The notes: a model not told the origin generated them from the letters alone. A DNA stretch of 64,000 nt from Pseudactinotalea sp. HY158 (GCF_009660225.1 NZ_CP045920.1:3588491-3652490), one strand, 5' to 3'; numbered from the stretch's first letter, positions 17,114-26,898 are shown. Made by a program: numbers and translations.

Positions 17114-18487
17114 GTGGACGACACGCCCGCGCGACACGCCGACGAGGTGTCGGCGGAGCCCGGACCGGTCGGTCGGGCGGTGGACCGGCGGATCTTCGCG
17201 CTCGCCTGGCCCGCGCTCGGGGCCCTCGTGGCCGAGCCCGTGTTCGTGCTCATCGACTCCGCGGTCGTCGGGCACCTCGGCACGGCCCAGCTCGCCGGCC
17301 TCTCGCTCGCCTCGACCCTGCTCGTCACGGTCGTGGCGGTCTGCGTGTTCCTCGCCTACGCGACGACCGCCGCCGTCGCGCGCAAGCAGGGCGCCGGGGA
17401 CCTGGCCGCGGGCGTCTCGCTCGGGGTCGACGGCATGTGGCTCGCGCTGGGCCTCGGGCTCGTGCTCACGGCCGTCGGGCTCGCGTTCGCCCCGGGACTG
17501 GTGACCGCGCTCGGCGCCTCCGACGAGATCGTTCCCCATGCCGTGGCCTACCTGCGCTGGTCCGTACCCGGCATCACCGGGATGCTGCTCGTGCTCGCCG
17601 CGACCGGCACGCTCCGCGGCCTGCAGGACACGCGCACCCCCTTCCACGCGGCCGTCACGGGGGCGATCGTCAACGCGGCCGGCTCGGTGGCGCTCGTGTA
17701 CGGGGCGGGGATGGGCATCGCGGGCTCGGGCCTGGCCACCGCGGCCACCCAGCTCGGCATGGGTGCCTGGCTCGTGTACAAGGTATTCACCCGGGCCCGC
17801 GACCTCCCCGGGGTGCGGCTCGCGCCCCATCCGGCGGCGATCCTGGCGAGCGCCCGGGCCGGGCTGCCGCTGTTCGTGCGCACCGTGACCCTGCGGGGGG
17901 CGATGATCGTCACCGTGCTCGTGGCCACGCGGCTCGGGGACGTGCCGCTCGCGGCGCACCAGATCGTGCTGTCGATCTGGGGGCTGACCGCCTTCGCCCT
18001 CGATGCGCTCGCCATCGCCGCCCAGGCCCTCATCGGCGCAAGCCTCGGGGCCGGGGACGCGGGCGTCGTACGCCGGCTCACCTCCCGGGCGCTGCGCTGG
18101 GGCGTGCTCGCCGGCATCGGGATCGGCGCGCTCGTGGCCGGGTCGGGGTGGCTGATCACGCCGCTGTTCACCGCCGATCCGGCCGTGCAGGCCGAGGCGG
18201 CGTGGGCGCTGCTCGTGTGCGGGATCGCGATGCCGATCGCCGGGTGGGTGTTCGTGCTCGACGGGGTGCTCATCGGCGCCGGCGACGGCCGCTTCCTCGC
18301 GTGGGCCGGGGTCGTCACCCTCGTCGCCTACCTGCCGTTCGCGGCGCTGGTCTGGTGGGCGCTGCCCACCGGACCCGGAGCCCTCGCCTGGCTCTGGGCC
18401 GCGTTCGCGGGCGCGTTCATGATCGCCCGCGCCCTGACCACCGGCGTCCGGGCGCGGGGCACGAACTGGATGGTGCTCGGCGCCTGA
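17114..18487 (+). CDS. MATE-family multidrug/metabolite exporter (DinF-like)
   Basis: A 457-residue membrane protein with about 12 hydrophobic segments in two homologous halves. The first half carries LAWPALGALVAEPVFVLIDSAVVGHLGTAQLAGLSLA-type sequence, which is characteristic of the MATE/DinF branch (membrane helix 1, short loop, VGHLG). MATE proteins export cationic compounds in exchange for H+ or Na+. The start is GTG 17114 with GGAGG at 6 nt; the frame stays open upstream but has no conserved residues. It is convergent with the gene at 18494 (6 bases apart) and divergent from dnaB. Substrate unknown. Confidence 0.88.
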   Translation: MDDTPARHADEVSAEPGPVGRAVDRRIFALAWPALGALVAEPVFVLIDSAVVGHLGTAQLAGLSLASTLLVTVVAVCVFLAYATTAAVARKQGAGDLAAGVSLGVDGMWLALGLGLVLTAVGLAFAPGLVTALGASDEIVPHAVAYLRWSVPGITGMLLVLAATGTLRGLQDTRTPFHAAVTGAIVNAAGSVALVYGAGMGIAGSGLATAATQLGMGAWLVYKVFTRARDLPGVRLAPHPAAILASARAGLPLFVRTVTLRGAMIVTVLVATRLGDVPLAAHQIVLSIWGLTAFALDALAIAAQALIGASLGAGDAGVVRRLTSRALRWGVLAGIGIGALVAGSGWLITPLFTADPAVQAEAAWALLVCGIAMPIAGWVFVLDGVLIGAGDGRFLAWAGVVTLVAYLPFAALVWWALPTGPGALAWLWAAFAGAFMIARALTTGVRARGTNWMVLGA

Positions 18488-18493
18488 CGCGGG

Positions 18494-18961
18494 TCAGCCG
18501 GACTTCAACGAGTCCGACAGCGTCTCGCAATCGAGCGGTAGGGGATAGTGCATCAGCGGCAGATCCCTGCCGGGAACCTCGATGTCGAACGTGACGCGGG
18601 CGAGCGGCTTCTCGGGCCGTTCCGCGATGAACCGGAGAATCTCCACCTCGCACAGGTGGAGGATGAACTGCTCGTCCCATGCGCGAAACGTGATCGTCGC
18701 CCCGAGCAGATCGGGCATGTCTGCGACGACGATGAGCATGTCGTCGACCCCGGCGGAGAGCCACGCGCCGGCGACGTCGTCATACGCCTCGACCGAGACG
18801 GGCTCACGGTCGGAGACGTGCCGGCGCATGAACGCGGCCGTACTCGAGGAGAACCACATGTAGCCGGCGCTCCCGAGGCTCAGCACCGCGACGAGGCACA
18901 CCACGAGGATGATGCGATTGCGATTGCGCTCGGCCGCCTCGCCCATCACGCTCTCCACCAT
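18494..18961 (-). CDS. Membrane-anchored protein of unknown function
   Basis: Not recognised. The 155-residue product has one N-terminal membrane helix (about 17-37, IILVVCLVAVLSLGSAGYMW) preceded by Arg/Asn, so it is probably type II with a 115-residue outer domain. That domain is acidic, with an alpha/beta flavour (VDDMLIVVADMPDLL, EILRFIAERPEKPLARVTFDIEV). Start at 18961 follows GGAGGAGG; a longer frame to 19135 lacks protein-like sequence. It lies 230 bp downstream of rplI in the same direction, beyond a terminator, and is probably transcribed alone. Confidence 0.6.
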   Translation of the reverse strand: MVESVMGEAAERNRNRIILVVCLVAVLSLGSAGYMWFSSSTAAFMRRHVSDREPVSVEAYDDVAGAWLSAGVDDMLIVVADMPDLLGATITFRAWDEQFILHLCEVEILRFIAERPEKPLARVTFDIEVPGRDLPLMHYPLPLDCETLSDSLKSG

Positions 18962-19142
18962 CGGCGCCTCCTCCTCGCACGCACCCTCCTGCTCGGACCG
19001 GTTCCATCGTGCCGGGACCACGTGGTGCTTCGCGGGAGAGGCGCGGGACCCCGTGTGAACGTTGTGACACGATCCGCGGAACCCGACCCGGGCGGGCGGG
19101 TGAGGGAGAGAGATCGGGCGAGCTGCGTCGTCCAAAGGCGAA

Positions 19143-19174
19143 CGGCCCGGCCCCCAGGACTGGGGACCGGGCCG
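19143..19174 (-). terminator. Terminator after rplI
   Basis: CGGCCCGGCCCCCAG-gac-TGGGGACCGGGCCG forms a strong stem-loop 18 bases beyond the rplI stop and should end the rpsF-ssb-rpsR-rplI transcript. Confidence 0.75.
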
Positions 19175-19191
19175 CTGTCGGCTGCGCGGGA

Positions 19192-19647
19192 CTACTTCCC
19201 GGGCACGACCTGGATGTCGATCGTGGCGGTCACGTCGGCGTGCAGGCGAACGGACACCTGGTACTCGCCGAGCGACTTGATCGGGTTCTTGACCTCGATC
19301 TTGCGCTTGTCGACGTTCGGGCCACCGGCGGCCTTGACCGCGGTGGCGATGTCGGAGGTGGTGACGGCGCCGAAGAGTCGGCCGCTCTCACCGGCGCGGA
19401 CCGGCACGATCACGCGGGTGCGCGAGAGCGAGTCGCGGGCCGCCTGGGCGCCCTCGATCGTCGCGATCTCACGCTTGCGGCGGGCCGCGGTGATCTGGTC
19501 GATCTGCTTCTGGGCACCCTTGGTCCAGCCGGTGGCCAGGCCACGGGGCATGAGGTAGTTGCGGGCGTAGCCGTCCTTGACCTCGACCACGTCGCCGGGG
19601 GCGCCGAGGCCGGACACCTCGTGGGTGAGGATGAGCTTGGTAGCCAT
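19192..19647 (-). CDS. rplI: 50S ribosomal protein L9
   Basis: A 151-residue large-subunit protein that binds 23S rRNA at the base of the L1 stalk. The N-terminal domain [34 protein letters not shown] carries the L9 signature, followed by the long connecting helix (about 40-75) and the C domain. Last gene of the rpsF-ssb-rpsR-rplI operon, 15 bases after rpsR. A terminator hairpin follows at 19143-19174. Confidence 0.98.
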   Translation of the reverse strand: MATKLILTHEVSGLGAPGDVVEVKDGYARNYLMPRGLATGWTKGAQKQIDQITAARRKREIATIEGAQAARDSLSRTRVIVPVRAGESGRLFGAVTTSDIATAVKAAGGPNVDKRKIEVKNPIKSLGEYQVSVRLHADVTATIDIQVVPGK

Positions 19648-19662
19648 GGTCTCTCCCTTTCC

Positions 19663-19905
19663 TTATCGAGCGGAGCTCGAGTAGGGCAGCAGGGCCATCT
19701 CGCGGGCGTTCTTCACGGCCTTCGCGATGAGGCGCTGCTCCTGCACGGTCACACCCGTGACCCGGCGGGCGCGGATCTTGCCCCGGTCGGAGATGAACTT
19801 ACGCAGCATGGCCGTGTTCTTGTAATCGATCGCGCCCTCGAGGACAGGCCGCTTGACCGGCTTGACCTTCTTGATCACGGGCTTGCGAGGGTTTCCCTTC
19901 GCCAT
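19663..19905 (-). CDS. rpsR: 30S ribosomal protein S18 (cysteine-free form)
   Basis: An 80-residue small-subunit protein that pairs with S6 on 16S rRNA. The core [32 protein letters not shown] is typical S18. The zinc-binding Cys residues seen in the Cys-containing form of S18 (CxxC near the N terminus and the Cys after RVTG) are absent, so this is the zinc-independent type. In many Actinomycetota a cysteine-free paralogue lies in a Zur regulon; here it is the copy in the main operon. 50 bases after ssb. Confidence 0.98.
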   Translation of the reverse strand: MAKGNPRKPVIKKVKPVKRPVLEGAIDYKNTAMLRKFISDRGKIRARRVTGVTVQEQRLIAKAVKNAREMALLPYSSSAR

Positions 19906-19955
19906 AGTGGTACTCCTTGGTCATTTATTGCCCCGGGCAACCCGGGGCACAGCTG

Positions 19956-20516
19956 TCAGAAGGGCGGCTCGTCCGGGAAGTTCGAGCCGCTCGTGGCCCA
20001 CGGGTCGTCGGTCGCGGCCGCGCCGCCACCGAATCCGCCGCCGCCACCTGCATTGCCTCCGCCGTAGCCTCCGCCACCGCCGCTGTTTCCACCGCCGCCG
20101 CCGAAGTTGCCGCCGCCACCACCGAAGTTGCCGCCACCGCCGCCACCGGAGCGCTGAGCCCGGGTGACCTTGGCGGAGGCGTACCGCAGCGACGGGCCGA
20201 CCTCGTCGACCTGCATCTCGACCACGGTGCGCTTCTCGCCCTCACGGGTCTCGAAGGAACGCTGCACGAGGCGGCCCTGAGCCACGACGCGCATCCCCTT
20301 CGTCAGCGACTCGGCCACGTTCTCCGCGGCCTCGCGCCAGATCGAGCAGCGCATGAACAGGGTCTCGGCGTCCTTCCACTCCCCCGACTGGCGGTCGAAC
20401 GTCCGCGGCGTGGAGGCGATGGTGAAGTTCGCGACCGCAGCCCCCGAGGGGGTGAACCGCAGCTCCGGGTCGGCGGTTAGGTTGCCGATCACGGTGATGG
20501 TGGTTTCGCCTGCCAT
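19956..20516 (-). CDS. ssb: Single-stranded DNA-binding protein
   Basis: The essential SSB, 186 residues. The OB fold spans about 1-108 ([17 protein letters not shown], then [16 protein letters not shown] and [18 protein letters not shown]). A long Gly/Asn-rich linker with [16 protein letters not shown] repeats (about 125-170) leads to the acidic tail PDEPPF, which docks replication and repair partners. It lies between rpsF and rpsR in their operon. Confidence 0.98.
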   Translation of the reverse strand: MAGETTITVIGNLTADPELRFTPSGAAVANFTIASTPRTFDRQSGEWKDAETLFMRCSIWREAAENVAESLTKGMRVVAQGRLVQRSFETREGEKRTVVEMQVDEVGPSLRYASAKVTRAQRSGGGGGGNFGGGGGNFGGGGGNSGGGGGYGGGNAGGGGGFGGGAAATDDPWATSGSNFPDEPPF

Positions 20517-20626
20517 GTCACTCCTTAGTCGTCACGTGCTCGCCATTGCTCGCCACGTGCTGGTGGCCGACCGATGAGCCGGTCGGGAGGGGATGGTCGG
20601 AAAGGTTGCTGGGAGGCCCGACGCCG

Positions 20627-20920
20627 TCAGGCGCCGCGGCGGATGAGCTTGGTGCGCAGCACGGTCTCGTTGAGTCCGAGCTGGCGGTCGAGCTCCTGAG
20701 CCTGCTCGGGGGTGGCGGTCATCTCGACGAGCACGTACACGCCCTCGGTGTTCTTCTCGATCTCGTAGGCCAAGCGGCGCTTGCCCCAGACATCCACCTT
20801 CTCCACGCTGCCCGGAGTGCTGTCGCCGGTCACCACGGTGAGGAACTTCTCCATCGCCGGGGCCACGGTGCGCTCGTCGAGCTCGGGGCTGAAAATGACC
20901 ATCAGTTCATACTGACGCAT
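20627..20920 (-). CDS. rpsF: 30S ribosomal protein S6
   Basis: A 97-residue protein beginning [19 protein letters not shown] and containing [19 protein letters not shown], the typical S6 core that binds S18. The ATG at 20920 is preceded by GAGGAGGTGG, about 10 nt away. First gene of the rpsF-ssb-rpsR-rplI operon. Its promoter should lie in 20921-21153, between it and the PBP gene. Confidence 0.98.
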   Translation of the reverse strand: MRQYELMVIFSPELDERTVAPAMEKFLTVVTGDSTPGSVEKVDVWGKRRLAYEIEKNTEGVYVLVEMTATPEQAQELDRQLGLNETVLRTKLIRRGA

Positions 20921-21153
20921 AGGTGTCACCCACCTCCTCTGGTCTACATCGGTCACGGTCTCTCCGTGACAGGAGGGTGATGCGCCCCGTCCGCCTCGCC
21001 CCTCGGCCGCGATGCGACACGAATCCGGGCATGAGAACGAAACGGGGAACCCGGCCATGCTACCGGACGGGCGGCGGAAGGCCCACTGTGGGCTCGGCCA
21101 CGCACGGGCCGGGCGGGCCACGGCGGTGGCGACCGGCTCGGGACGTCCGCGCG

Positions 21154-23637
21154 CTACCAGGCTCCGGCGTCGCCCCGGCCCGGGAGCGCGAGGCCCCGGC
21201 CGTCCTGACCCGAGCCCTGGCCACCCCGGCTCGAGCCCTGGCCACCCTGGCCCGACCCCTGACCCGAACCCTGGCCGGAACCACCCGAGCCGGCGCCGTC
21301 GGAGTCACCGGAGCCACCGCCCGAGCCGCCGTCCGAACCGCCACCGGAGCCGCCGTCCGAACCGCCGCCGGACTCTCCATCGGAGCCGCCGCTCGGCGGA
21401 CCGGTGGGGGTGGGAGGTGGCGGCGCCGTCGGGGTCGGAGTCGGTGTCGTCGGCGTGGGGCTGGGCGTGGGAGTCGGGCTCGGCGTGGTGGTCTCGCTCG
21501 GCTCCTCGCTCGGCTCCTCCGTCGCCGGCTGCGTGGGCTGGGGCTTGGGCGCGTACGTCGGCCGGACCGGCGCGCTGCGCTCGGGGAAGTCCTCGACCGG
21601 CATCCCGTCCGTGGCCGCCGTCATGTACTCGGTCCAGATGGTCGCCGGCCAGCTTCCACCCGCCACCGGGTTCACTCCGCCGAACGGGGTGATGACCTCC
21701 TCCGTGCCGTCCTCCCCGGGCTGGAAGAGCGCGACCGCCGTGGTGAGCTGGGGCACGAAGCCCACGAACCACGCGGATCGGTAGTTCTGACTCGACCCGG
21801 TCTTGCCGGCCGCGGGCCGGCCGATCTCGCTCGCCGTGCGGCCCGTCCCCTGCTGGACCACCTGGGTCATCGCATAGGTCGTGTCGGCGGCCACCTGCGC
21901 ATCGAGCACCGACGTCTTCGCGGTCGGGCCGGTATAGCGAACGGCCTGCGAGGAATCCGTGACCTCGGCGACGATATGGGGCGTCGTCCGAAATCCGCCG
22001 GAGGCGATCGTCGAGTACGCCCGGGCCATGTCGACCACGTGCGGGGAGGCGCTGCCGAGCACGTTGGAGATGACCGGGTCGAGCCCGGCGGTGTCCGCGG
22101 GCAGGCCGAGCCGGATGGCCATCTCCTCCGTCGCCTCGGGTCCGACCTCCGCGTTGAGCTGGGCGAACACGGTGTTGACCGAGCCCTCCGTGGCCTGCAG
22201 GAGGCTGATGTTCCCGTGGCCGCGGTGGTCGAAGTTGCTCACCTCGTAGCCGTACGGCTCGATGGTCATCGGGCTGTAGGAGGGGAAGCGCTGCTCGAGC
22301 GGGATGCCCTGGTCGAGGGCCGCCGCGAGGGTGAAGACCTTGAAGGTCGACCCGCCCTGCGCCCGCGCCTGGGTCGCCGCGTTGCGCGGCTCCTCCACGT
22401 AGTCCGGGCCGCCGTACAGTGCGCGGATCGCGCCGGTCGCCGGATCCATCGACACGAGGCCGACCCGCAGGTTCGGCGCGTGGTCGTCGGGCAGGTCCTC
22501 GGCCGCGGCGACCGCGGCCTCCTGCAGCTCCGGATCGATGGTCGTGACGATCCGCAGGCCGCCGGACATCACGTCCGCCTCGGTGAAACCCCCCTGGTCG
22601 AGCAGCTCGGAGCGGGCGAGGTCGAGCAGGTAGCCCTGGGGGCCGCCGAACTTGTTCTTCTGCTCGTCGGGGTCGATCGTGTCGGGGAAGGTCTGCGCCT
22701 CCCGTTCGGCCTGGGTGATGAACCCCTCGTCGACCATGTAGTCGAGGGTGCGGTTCCAGCGTGCCTCGGCCTGCTCGGGATGGAGGGCCGGATCCCAGTT
22801 GCTCGGCGCGGGGATGACCCCGGCGATCATCGCCGACTCGGACAGGGTCAGATCCACGGCGGACTTGCCGAAGTAGCGCTGCGCCGCCTGCTCGATGCCA
22901 TAGGCGCCGCGCCCGAAGTAGATCGTGTTGAGATAGTTGCCGAGGATCTCGTCCTTGGACTGCTGCCGGTCGATCTTCAGCGCGAGGATCGCCTCGCGGG
23001 CCTTGTCCGCATAGCCGTCGGTGCGGCCGGTGTAGAAGTTCTCGACGTACTGCTGGGTGATCGTGGAGGCGCCCTGGCGCGGCTTGCCGAGCAGGTTGTT
23101 GACGAAGGCGCGGGCGATCCCCACCGGGTCGACCCCGGAGTTCGAATAGAACCGGCGATCCTCGCTGGCCACGACGGCCTGGCCGACGTGGTCGGGCAAG
23201 GCGTCGGCGTCGATGATCGTGCGGTTGACCGAGGCGAACGAACCCATCTCGGTGGTGCCGTCGGAGTAGTACACGGTGCTCGCCTCGGCGAGCGCGACGT
23301 CCTCGGGCTCGGGCACGTCGATCGTGACGTAGGCGAATGCGAACAGGCCGACCCCGACCACGCCGAGGGTGAGCACGGACGCGAGCAGGAACCGCCAGCT
23401 CGGCAGCCAGCGGCGGAGCGGGCCGCGGTTCGGCCGCGGGTAGTTCCAGAAGCGATTCGGCTCCTGGTACGGGCGGCCCTTGTAGCCGACCTTCCGTGCG
23501 TCGTCGCCCTGCGAGGCCTTGGGACGACGCCCGCTCGCCTCCGCGGCCGCCCGCTCCCGGGCGCTGCGCCGGGTCGGCGGGGCGGGCTTGGAACCGGAGC
23601 CGACCGGCTCCCAGCGTGGTGGTCTGGAATCTGACAC
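21154..23637 (-). CDS. Class A penicillin-binding protein (glycosyltransferase-transpeptidase)
   Basis: A bifunctional peptidoglycan synthase of about 827 residues. A basic cytoplasmic tail is followed by a membrane helix (about 80-105). The GT51 domain has [30 protein letters not shown] and a [20 protein letters not shown] motif. The transpeptidase domain has the catalytic SxxK (GGSTFKVF), SVN and KTGSS motifs. The last ~150 residues are a Pro/Thr (PTPTPSPTP) and then Gly/Ser/Asp (SGGGSDGG) tail, outside the cell. The GTG at 23637 has AGGAGGGG at about 9 nt; a GTG at 23646 overlaps that site and is less likely. Monocistronic by layout. Confidence 0.95.
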   Translation of the reverse strand: MSDSRPPRWEPVGSGSKPAPPTRRSARERAAAEASGRRPKASQGDDARKVGYKGRPYQEPNRFWNYPRPNRGPLRRWLPSWRFLLASVLTLGVVGVGLFAFAYVTIDVPEPEDVALAEASTVYYSDGTTEMGSFASVNRTIIDADALPDHVGQAVVASEDRRFYSNSGVDPVGIARAFVNNLLGKPRQGASTITQQYVENFYTGRTDGYADKAREAILALKIDRQQSKDEILGNYLNTIYFGRGAYGIEQAAQRYFGKSAVDLTLSESAMIAGVIPAPSNWDPALHPEQAEARWNRTLDYMVDEGFITQAEREAQTFPDTIDPDEQKNKFGGPQGYLLDLARSELLDQGGFTEADVMSGGLRIVTTIDPELQEAAVAAAEDLPDDHAPNLRVGLVSMDPATGAIRALYGGPDYVEEPRNAATQARAQGGSTFKVFTLAAALDQGIPLEQRFPSYSPMTIEPYGYEVSNFDHRGHGNISLLQATEGSVNTVFAQLNAEVGPEATEEMAIRLGLPADTAGLDPVISNVLGSASPHVVDMARAYSTIASGGFRTTPHIVAEVTDSSQAVRYTGPTAKTSVLDAQVAADTTYAMTQVVQQGTGRTASEIGRPAAGKTGSSQNYRSAWFVGFVPQLTTAVALFQPGEDGTEEVITPFGGVNPVAGGSWPATIWTEYMTAATDGMPVEDFPERSAPVRPTYAPKPQPTQPATEEPSEEPSETTTPSPTPTPSPTPTTPTPTPTAPPPPTPTGPPSGGSDGESGGGSDGGSGGGSDGGSGGGSGDSDGAGSGGSGQGSGQGSGQGGQGSSRGGQGSGQDGRGLALPGRGDAGAW

Positions 23638-23886
23638 GCGCGACACCCCTCCTCTGACGGGACTCGAGCCCAAGTATGAATGTCGCACCTGGGCGACACA
23701 GTGCCCTCGCCCGGACCTTCACAGTTCCTGCGCGCCGCCCCTGCCGCGCCTGTGATCGGCGTCACCGCACTCCCGCCCGCCGGACGACGCCCGCCCGCCC
23801 GAGACGGGCCCGCCTGCGGCGGGGGAGCGGGCTACGGGCAGCAGCGGCGTCGTCCTCGAGCCCGTGCGCCGCACCGGGGTGGATAC
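23638..23886. other. Intergenic region between PBP and padR
   Basis: Divergent promoter region of about 250 bases for the PBP gene (minus) and padR (plus). No gene and no notable repeat was seen apart from the padR promoter annotated separately. Confidence 0.5.
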
Positions 23887-23930
23887 TTGACGTGACAACC
23901 AAGTTCGATATATCAATACGATATATCGAA
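23887..23930 (+). promoter_or_regulatory. padR-ino1 promoter with a perfect PadR-type operator
   Basis: TTGACG at 23887-23892 and TATCAA at 23911-23916 (18-bp spacer) form a good promoter. A perfect 11-bp inverted repeat, TTCGATATATC-aatac-GATATATCGAA at 23904-23930, covers the -10 and the probable start of transcription, 8 bases before the padR start codon. Dyads rich in ATAT are typical of PadR sites, so autorepression of padR-ino1 is likely. Confidence 0.8.
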
Positions 23931-23938
23931 AGGACCTC

Positions 23939-24559
23939 ATGCGGACCCGTGGAGAGATGCTGGAGCTGGCCATCCTCGGCCAGCTGCGCGATGAGCCGAT
24001 GCACGGCTATGCGCTGCGCAAGCAGCTGAACATCTCGCTGGGTGCGCTGCGCACCCTGTCCTACGGATCGCTCTACCCCACCCTCAAATCCCTGCTCGCC
24101 CGCGGCCTCATCGAGGGGGCCGACTCCCACGAGCTGCCGCACGCGCTTGCCGGACGGCGGGCCCGGATCGTCTACCAGCTCACCGCCGAGGGCAAGGATC
24201 ACCTCGACGCCACGCTCCATCACGTCGACGCCGCGGCCTCGGAGGACGCGCACTTCGACGTGCGCTTCTCCCTGTTCGCGGAGGTCGACCCGAGCACGCG
24301 GCTGCGCATCCTCGAGGGCCGTCGGGCCCGCATCCTGGCGCGCCGGGAGGCGTTGCGCGAGCACGTGGCCACGACCCGCGAGCGCCGCGACGCCTACACC
24401 CAGGAGATGCACCGCTACGGCCTGGAGAAGCTCGATCGCGAGGTGCGCTGGCTCGAGGACCTCATCACCGCCGAGCAGCGCGGCCCCGCCCACCCACACG
24501 AACCGAACCCATCCACACCGCCGGGGGACCCCTCGGCGGAGTCAACCAAGGAGTCATGA
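23939..24559 (+). CDS. PadR-family transcriptional regulator
   Basis: A 206-residue repressor with the winged-helix PadR domain at about 1-90 ([24 protein letters not shown], then [18 protein letters not shown]) and a long C-terminal helical region (110-190) for dimer contacts (PadR subfamily 1 with a Vir-like tail). The start follows AAAGGA. The stop lies 4 bases before the ino1 start, so the two are co-transcribed and the palindrome upstream (23904-23930) is the obvious operator. Its effector is not known; a link to inositol or mycothiol status is inference. Confidence 0.93.
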   Translation: MRTRGEMLELAILGQLRDEPMHGYALRKQLNISLGALRTLSYGSLYPTLKSLLARGLIEGADSHELPHALAGRRARIVYQLTAEGKDHLDATLHHVDAAASEDAHFDVRFSLFAEVDPSTRLRILEGRRARILARREALREHVATTRERRDAYTQEMHRYGLEKLDREVRWLEDLITAEQRGPAHPHEPNPSTPPGDPSAESTKES

Positions 24560-24563
24560 ACCC

Positions 24564-25640
24564 ATGTCAATTCGCGTCGCTATCGCGGGTGTAGGCAACT
24601 GCGCCTCGTCGCTGGTTCAGGGCGTGCACTTCTACGCCGATGCCGATCCCACCACGACCGTGCCGGGCCTCATGCATGTTCAGTTCGGGGACTACCACAT
24701 CCGCGACATCGAGTTCGTCGCGGCGTTCGACGTCGACGCCAAGAAGGTCGGCTTCGACCTCTCCGACGCCATCAACACGAGCGAGAACAACACGATCAAG
24801 ATCGCCGACGTGCCCCCGCTCGGGGTGCCCGTGCAGCGGGGGGCGACCCTCGACGGGCTCGGCAAGTACTACCGGGAGACGATCACCGAGTCCGACGCCG
24901 ACCCGGTCGACGTCGTGGCCGCCCTCAAGGAGGCCCGCGCCGACGTCCTCATCTGCTACCTGCCGGTGGGCTCGGAGGACGCCGCCAAGTTCTACGCCCA
25001 GGCCGCCATCGACGCGGGCGTCGCCTTCGTCAACGCACTGCCGGTCTTCATCGCCGGCACGAAGGAGTGGGCCGACAAGTTCACCGCGGCCGGGATCCCG
25101 ATCGTCGGCGACGACATCAAGTCGCAGGTCGGGGCCACGATCACCCACCGAGTGCTCGCCCGCCTGTTCGAGGAGCGGGGCGTCGTGCTCGACCGCACGT
25201 ACCAGCTCAACATCGGCGGCAACATGGACTTCAAGAACATGCTCGAGCGGGACCGGCTCGAGTCGAAGAAGGTGTCCAAGACCCAGGCCGTCACCTCGAA
25301 CATCTCCCACGACCTGGGCGAGAAGAACGTGCACATCGGCCCGAGCGACTACGTGCAGTGGCTCGACGACCGCAAGTGGGCGTACGTTCGCCTCGAGGGC
25401 CGCGCGTTCGGCGAGGTGCCCCTCAACCTCGAGTACAAGCTCGAGGTGTGGGACTCCCCGAACTCGGCCGGCATCATCATCGACGCGCTCCGCGCCGCGA
25501 AGATCGCGATGGACCGCGGGGTCGGCGGCCCGATCCTCTCCGCGAGCTCCTATTTCATGAAGTCGCCGCCGGAGCAGTACGACGACCAGACCGCGCGCGC
25601 GAAGGTCGAGGCCTTCATCCGGGGCGAGATCGAGCGCTGA
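24564..25640 (+). CDS. ino1: Inositol-3-phosphate synthase
   Basis: NAD-dependent enzyme that turns glucose 6-phosphate into 1D-myo-inositol 3-phosphate, the first step to mycothiol and phosphatidylinositol in Actinomycetota. 358 residues. The Rossmann start [18 protein letters not shown], the [17 protein letters not shown] region and the catalytic-domain stretch [26 protein letters not shown] are diagnostic of the actinobacterial type. AAGGAG precedes the ATG; padR lies 4 bases upstream. A terminator follows at 25659. Confidence 0.97.
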   Translation: MSIRVAIAGVGNCASSLVQGVHFYADADPTTTVPGLMHVQFGDYHIRDIEFVAAFDVDAKKVGFDLSDAINTSENNTIKIADVPPLGVPVQRGATLDGLGKYYRETITESDADPVDVVAALKEARADVLICYLPVGSEDAAKFYAQAAIDAGVAFVNALPVFIAGTKEWADKFTAAGIPIVGDDIKSQVGATITHRVLARLFEERGVVLDRTYQLNIGGNMDFKNMLERDRLESKKVSKTQAVTSNISHDLGEKNVHIGPSDYVQWLDDRKWAYVRLEGRAFGEVPLNLEYKLEVWDSPNSAGIIIDALRAAKIAMDRGVGGPILSASSYFMKSPPEQYDDQTARAKVEAFIRGEIER

Positions 25641-25658
25641 GCTCCCGACCTCCGCAGT

Positions 25659-25697
25659 GGGGACCGCCGACCACCTCCCCGGTGGCCGGCGGTCCCC
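25659..25697 (+). terminator. Terminator after ino1
   Basis: A 17-bp stem with one mismatch (GGGGACCGCCGACCACC with GGTGGCCGGCGGTCCCC) and a 5-base loop lies 18 bases past the ino1 stop. Confidence 0.75.
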
Positions 25698-25757
25698 GCT
25701 GTCGTAGACATCGGCTCGACGCTGCGAGGAGTCCGGCGGTGCACGATGGCTCCACTC

Positions 25758-25802
25758 TTGACGCTACGCATAAATGGGATATATCTTCCACTTATGCGTA
25801 GC
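25758..25802 (+). promoter_or_regulatory. Promoter and dyad operator overlapping a leaderless start
   Basis: TTGACG (25758-25763), an 18-bp spacer and TATCTT (25782-25787) lie exactly 6 nt before the ATG at 25794, so the mRNA probably begins at the start codon. A 15-bp inverted repeat with one mismatch (GCTACGCATAAATGG at 25763-25777; CCACTTATGCGTAGC at 25788-25802) spans the whole promoter and the first codons. This is a strong candidate for self-control by the HTH protein encoded next. Confidence 0.75.
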
Positions 25803-26387
25803 CAAAGCCCGGCCCTCCTTCCGGTGTTCCGGTCGCAACACCAGGCGGAACTGCTCATGTGGCTCATGCTGCACCCCGATCGGGAATACGGCGTGAGCGA
25901 CCTCGCGACACGGCTGGGCGTGCCGCTGTCCACGCTCCATCGCGAGGTGGTTCGCCTCGACGAGGCCGGGCTCATCACCAGCCGCACGCTGGGCCGCAAC
26001 CGCCTGGTGCGGGCCAACACGAGTCACCCGGCCGCCCCCGCCCTCACGCAACTACTCGAAGCCACCTTCGGCCCCAAGGCCGTCGTCGCCGAAGAGTTCG
26101 TCATCCCGGGTGCCGAGCAGGTGCTGATCTTCGGGTCATGGGCAGCCCGCTACGCCGGCCACACCGGCCCCCCTCCACGCGACATCGATGTTCTCGTGGT
26201 CGGCGCGGTCGACCGGGCGGATCTCTACGACGCCGCGGACCGCGCCCAGGCCCGTCTCGGCATCGAGGTGAATCCCATCATCCGCTCACCGAAGCAGTGG
26301 CGGGATCCGGCCGATGCGCTCGTAGCTCAGATCAAGGCATCACCGTTCACCGTCGTCTGCGATGCCGCCGAGTCGGTGGGCGCCTGA
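25794..26387 (+). CDS. HTH-nucleotidyltransferase fusion, likely MNT-type antitoxin
   Basis: A 197-residue protein. A winged-helix HTH (about 14-76: EYGVSDLATRLGVPLSTLHREVVRLDEAGLI) is fused to a minimal nucleotidyltransferase domain with IFGSWAARYAG (GSW at 114-116) and the acidic pair DID at 130-132. Such MNT domains AMPylate or otherwise neutralise a HEPN-domain partner, encoded directly after. The start at ATG 25794 is fixed by the promoter 6 nt upstream and by loss of HTH-like sequence before it. The stop TGA (26385-26387) overlaps an ATG at 26387 in the TGATG form, which signals translational coupling with the HEPN gene. Confidence 0.82.
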   Translation: MRSQSPALLPVFRSQHQAELLMWLMLHPDREYGVSDLATRLGVPLSTLHREVVRLDEAGLITSRTLGRNRLVRANTSHPAAPALTQLLEATFGPKAVVAEEFVIPGAEQVLIFGSWAARYAGHTGPPPRDIDVLVVGAVDRADLYDAADRAQARLGIEVNPIIRSPKQWRDPADALVAQIKASPFTVVCDAAESVGA

Positions 26388-26842
26388 TGGTCCGCTGAAA
26401 CCGCGGCGAGTCGGACATCGACGCACTCGTGCGGTCGGGGGAGTTACAGAAGCTCACCGGCGACGCGGCCAACGGCGATCGGCTGCTCCAGAAGGCCACG
26501 ATCACGTTGGAAACCGCCCGGTCGGCCATCCATCGCGATCCGGACTCCGCATTCGTCTTGGCCTACGACGCATCCCGCCAGGCGTTGACAGGACTGCTCG
26601 CGCAGCAAGGACTTCGCCCCACGACCAGGGGCGGTCATTATGCCGTCGAGCAAGCGGTCCGCGCACAGTTCGGACCGGGCTTCCGCCAGTTCGGCGCCCT
26701 GCGGAGGCGACGCAACGAGCTCGAATACCCTGAGCGCCCCGGCGATGACGCCACGAACGACGAGGCGAGCCAGGCCGTCGAGAGCGCCGCGGCGATCATC
26801 GCGGCGGCCGCGGACCTGCTTGAACGGCTCGGCTTGTTCTGA
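26387..26842 (+). pseudogene. HEPN-domain protein with an in-frame TGA at codon 4
   Basis: The frame opens with ATG at 26387, coupled to the previous stop, but reads M-V-R-stop (TGA at 26396-26398) and then continues open as NRGESDIDALVRSGELQKLT to the end. A TGG in place of TGA would restore a protein of 151 residues. If translation restarts at the GTG at 26429, a 137-residue product is made. The body is a helical HEPN domain with LAYDASRQALTGLLAQQGLRPTTRGGHYAVEQA and the motif RRRRNELEYP (R-N-x3-Y, a variant of the RNase Rx4-6H motif). It would be the toxin of the MNT-HEPN pair. Either the toxin is inactivated or truncated at its N terminus, or there is one base error in the assembly. Confidence 0.75.
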
Positions 26843-26898
26843 GGGCGCCCCGCGGGCATTCATCGATACCACTCGATGGGGTCCGCCCGGAGCTCGGC

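Noticed and set aside
23650..23680. tRNA-like T-arm string (gggactcgagccc) upstream of the PBP gene
   Set aside because: No acceptor stem, anticodon arm or CCA context can be folded around it.
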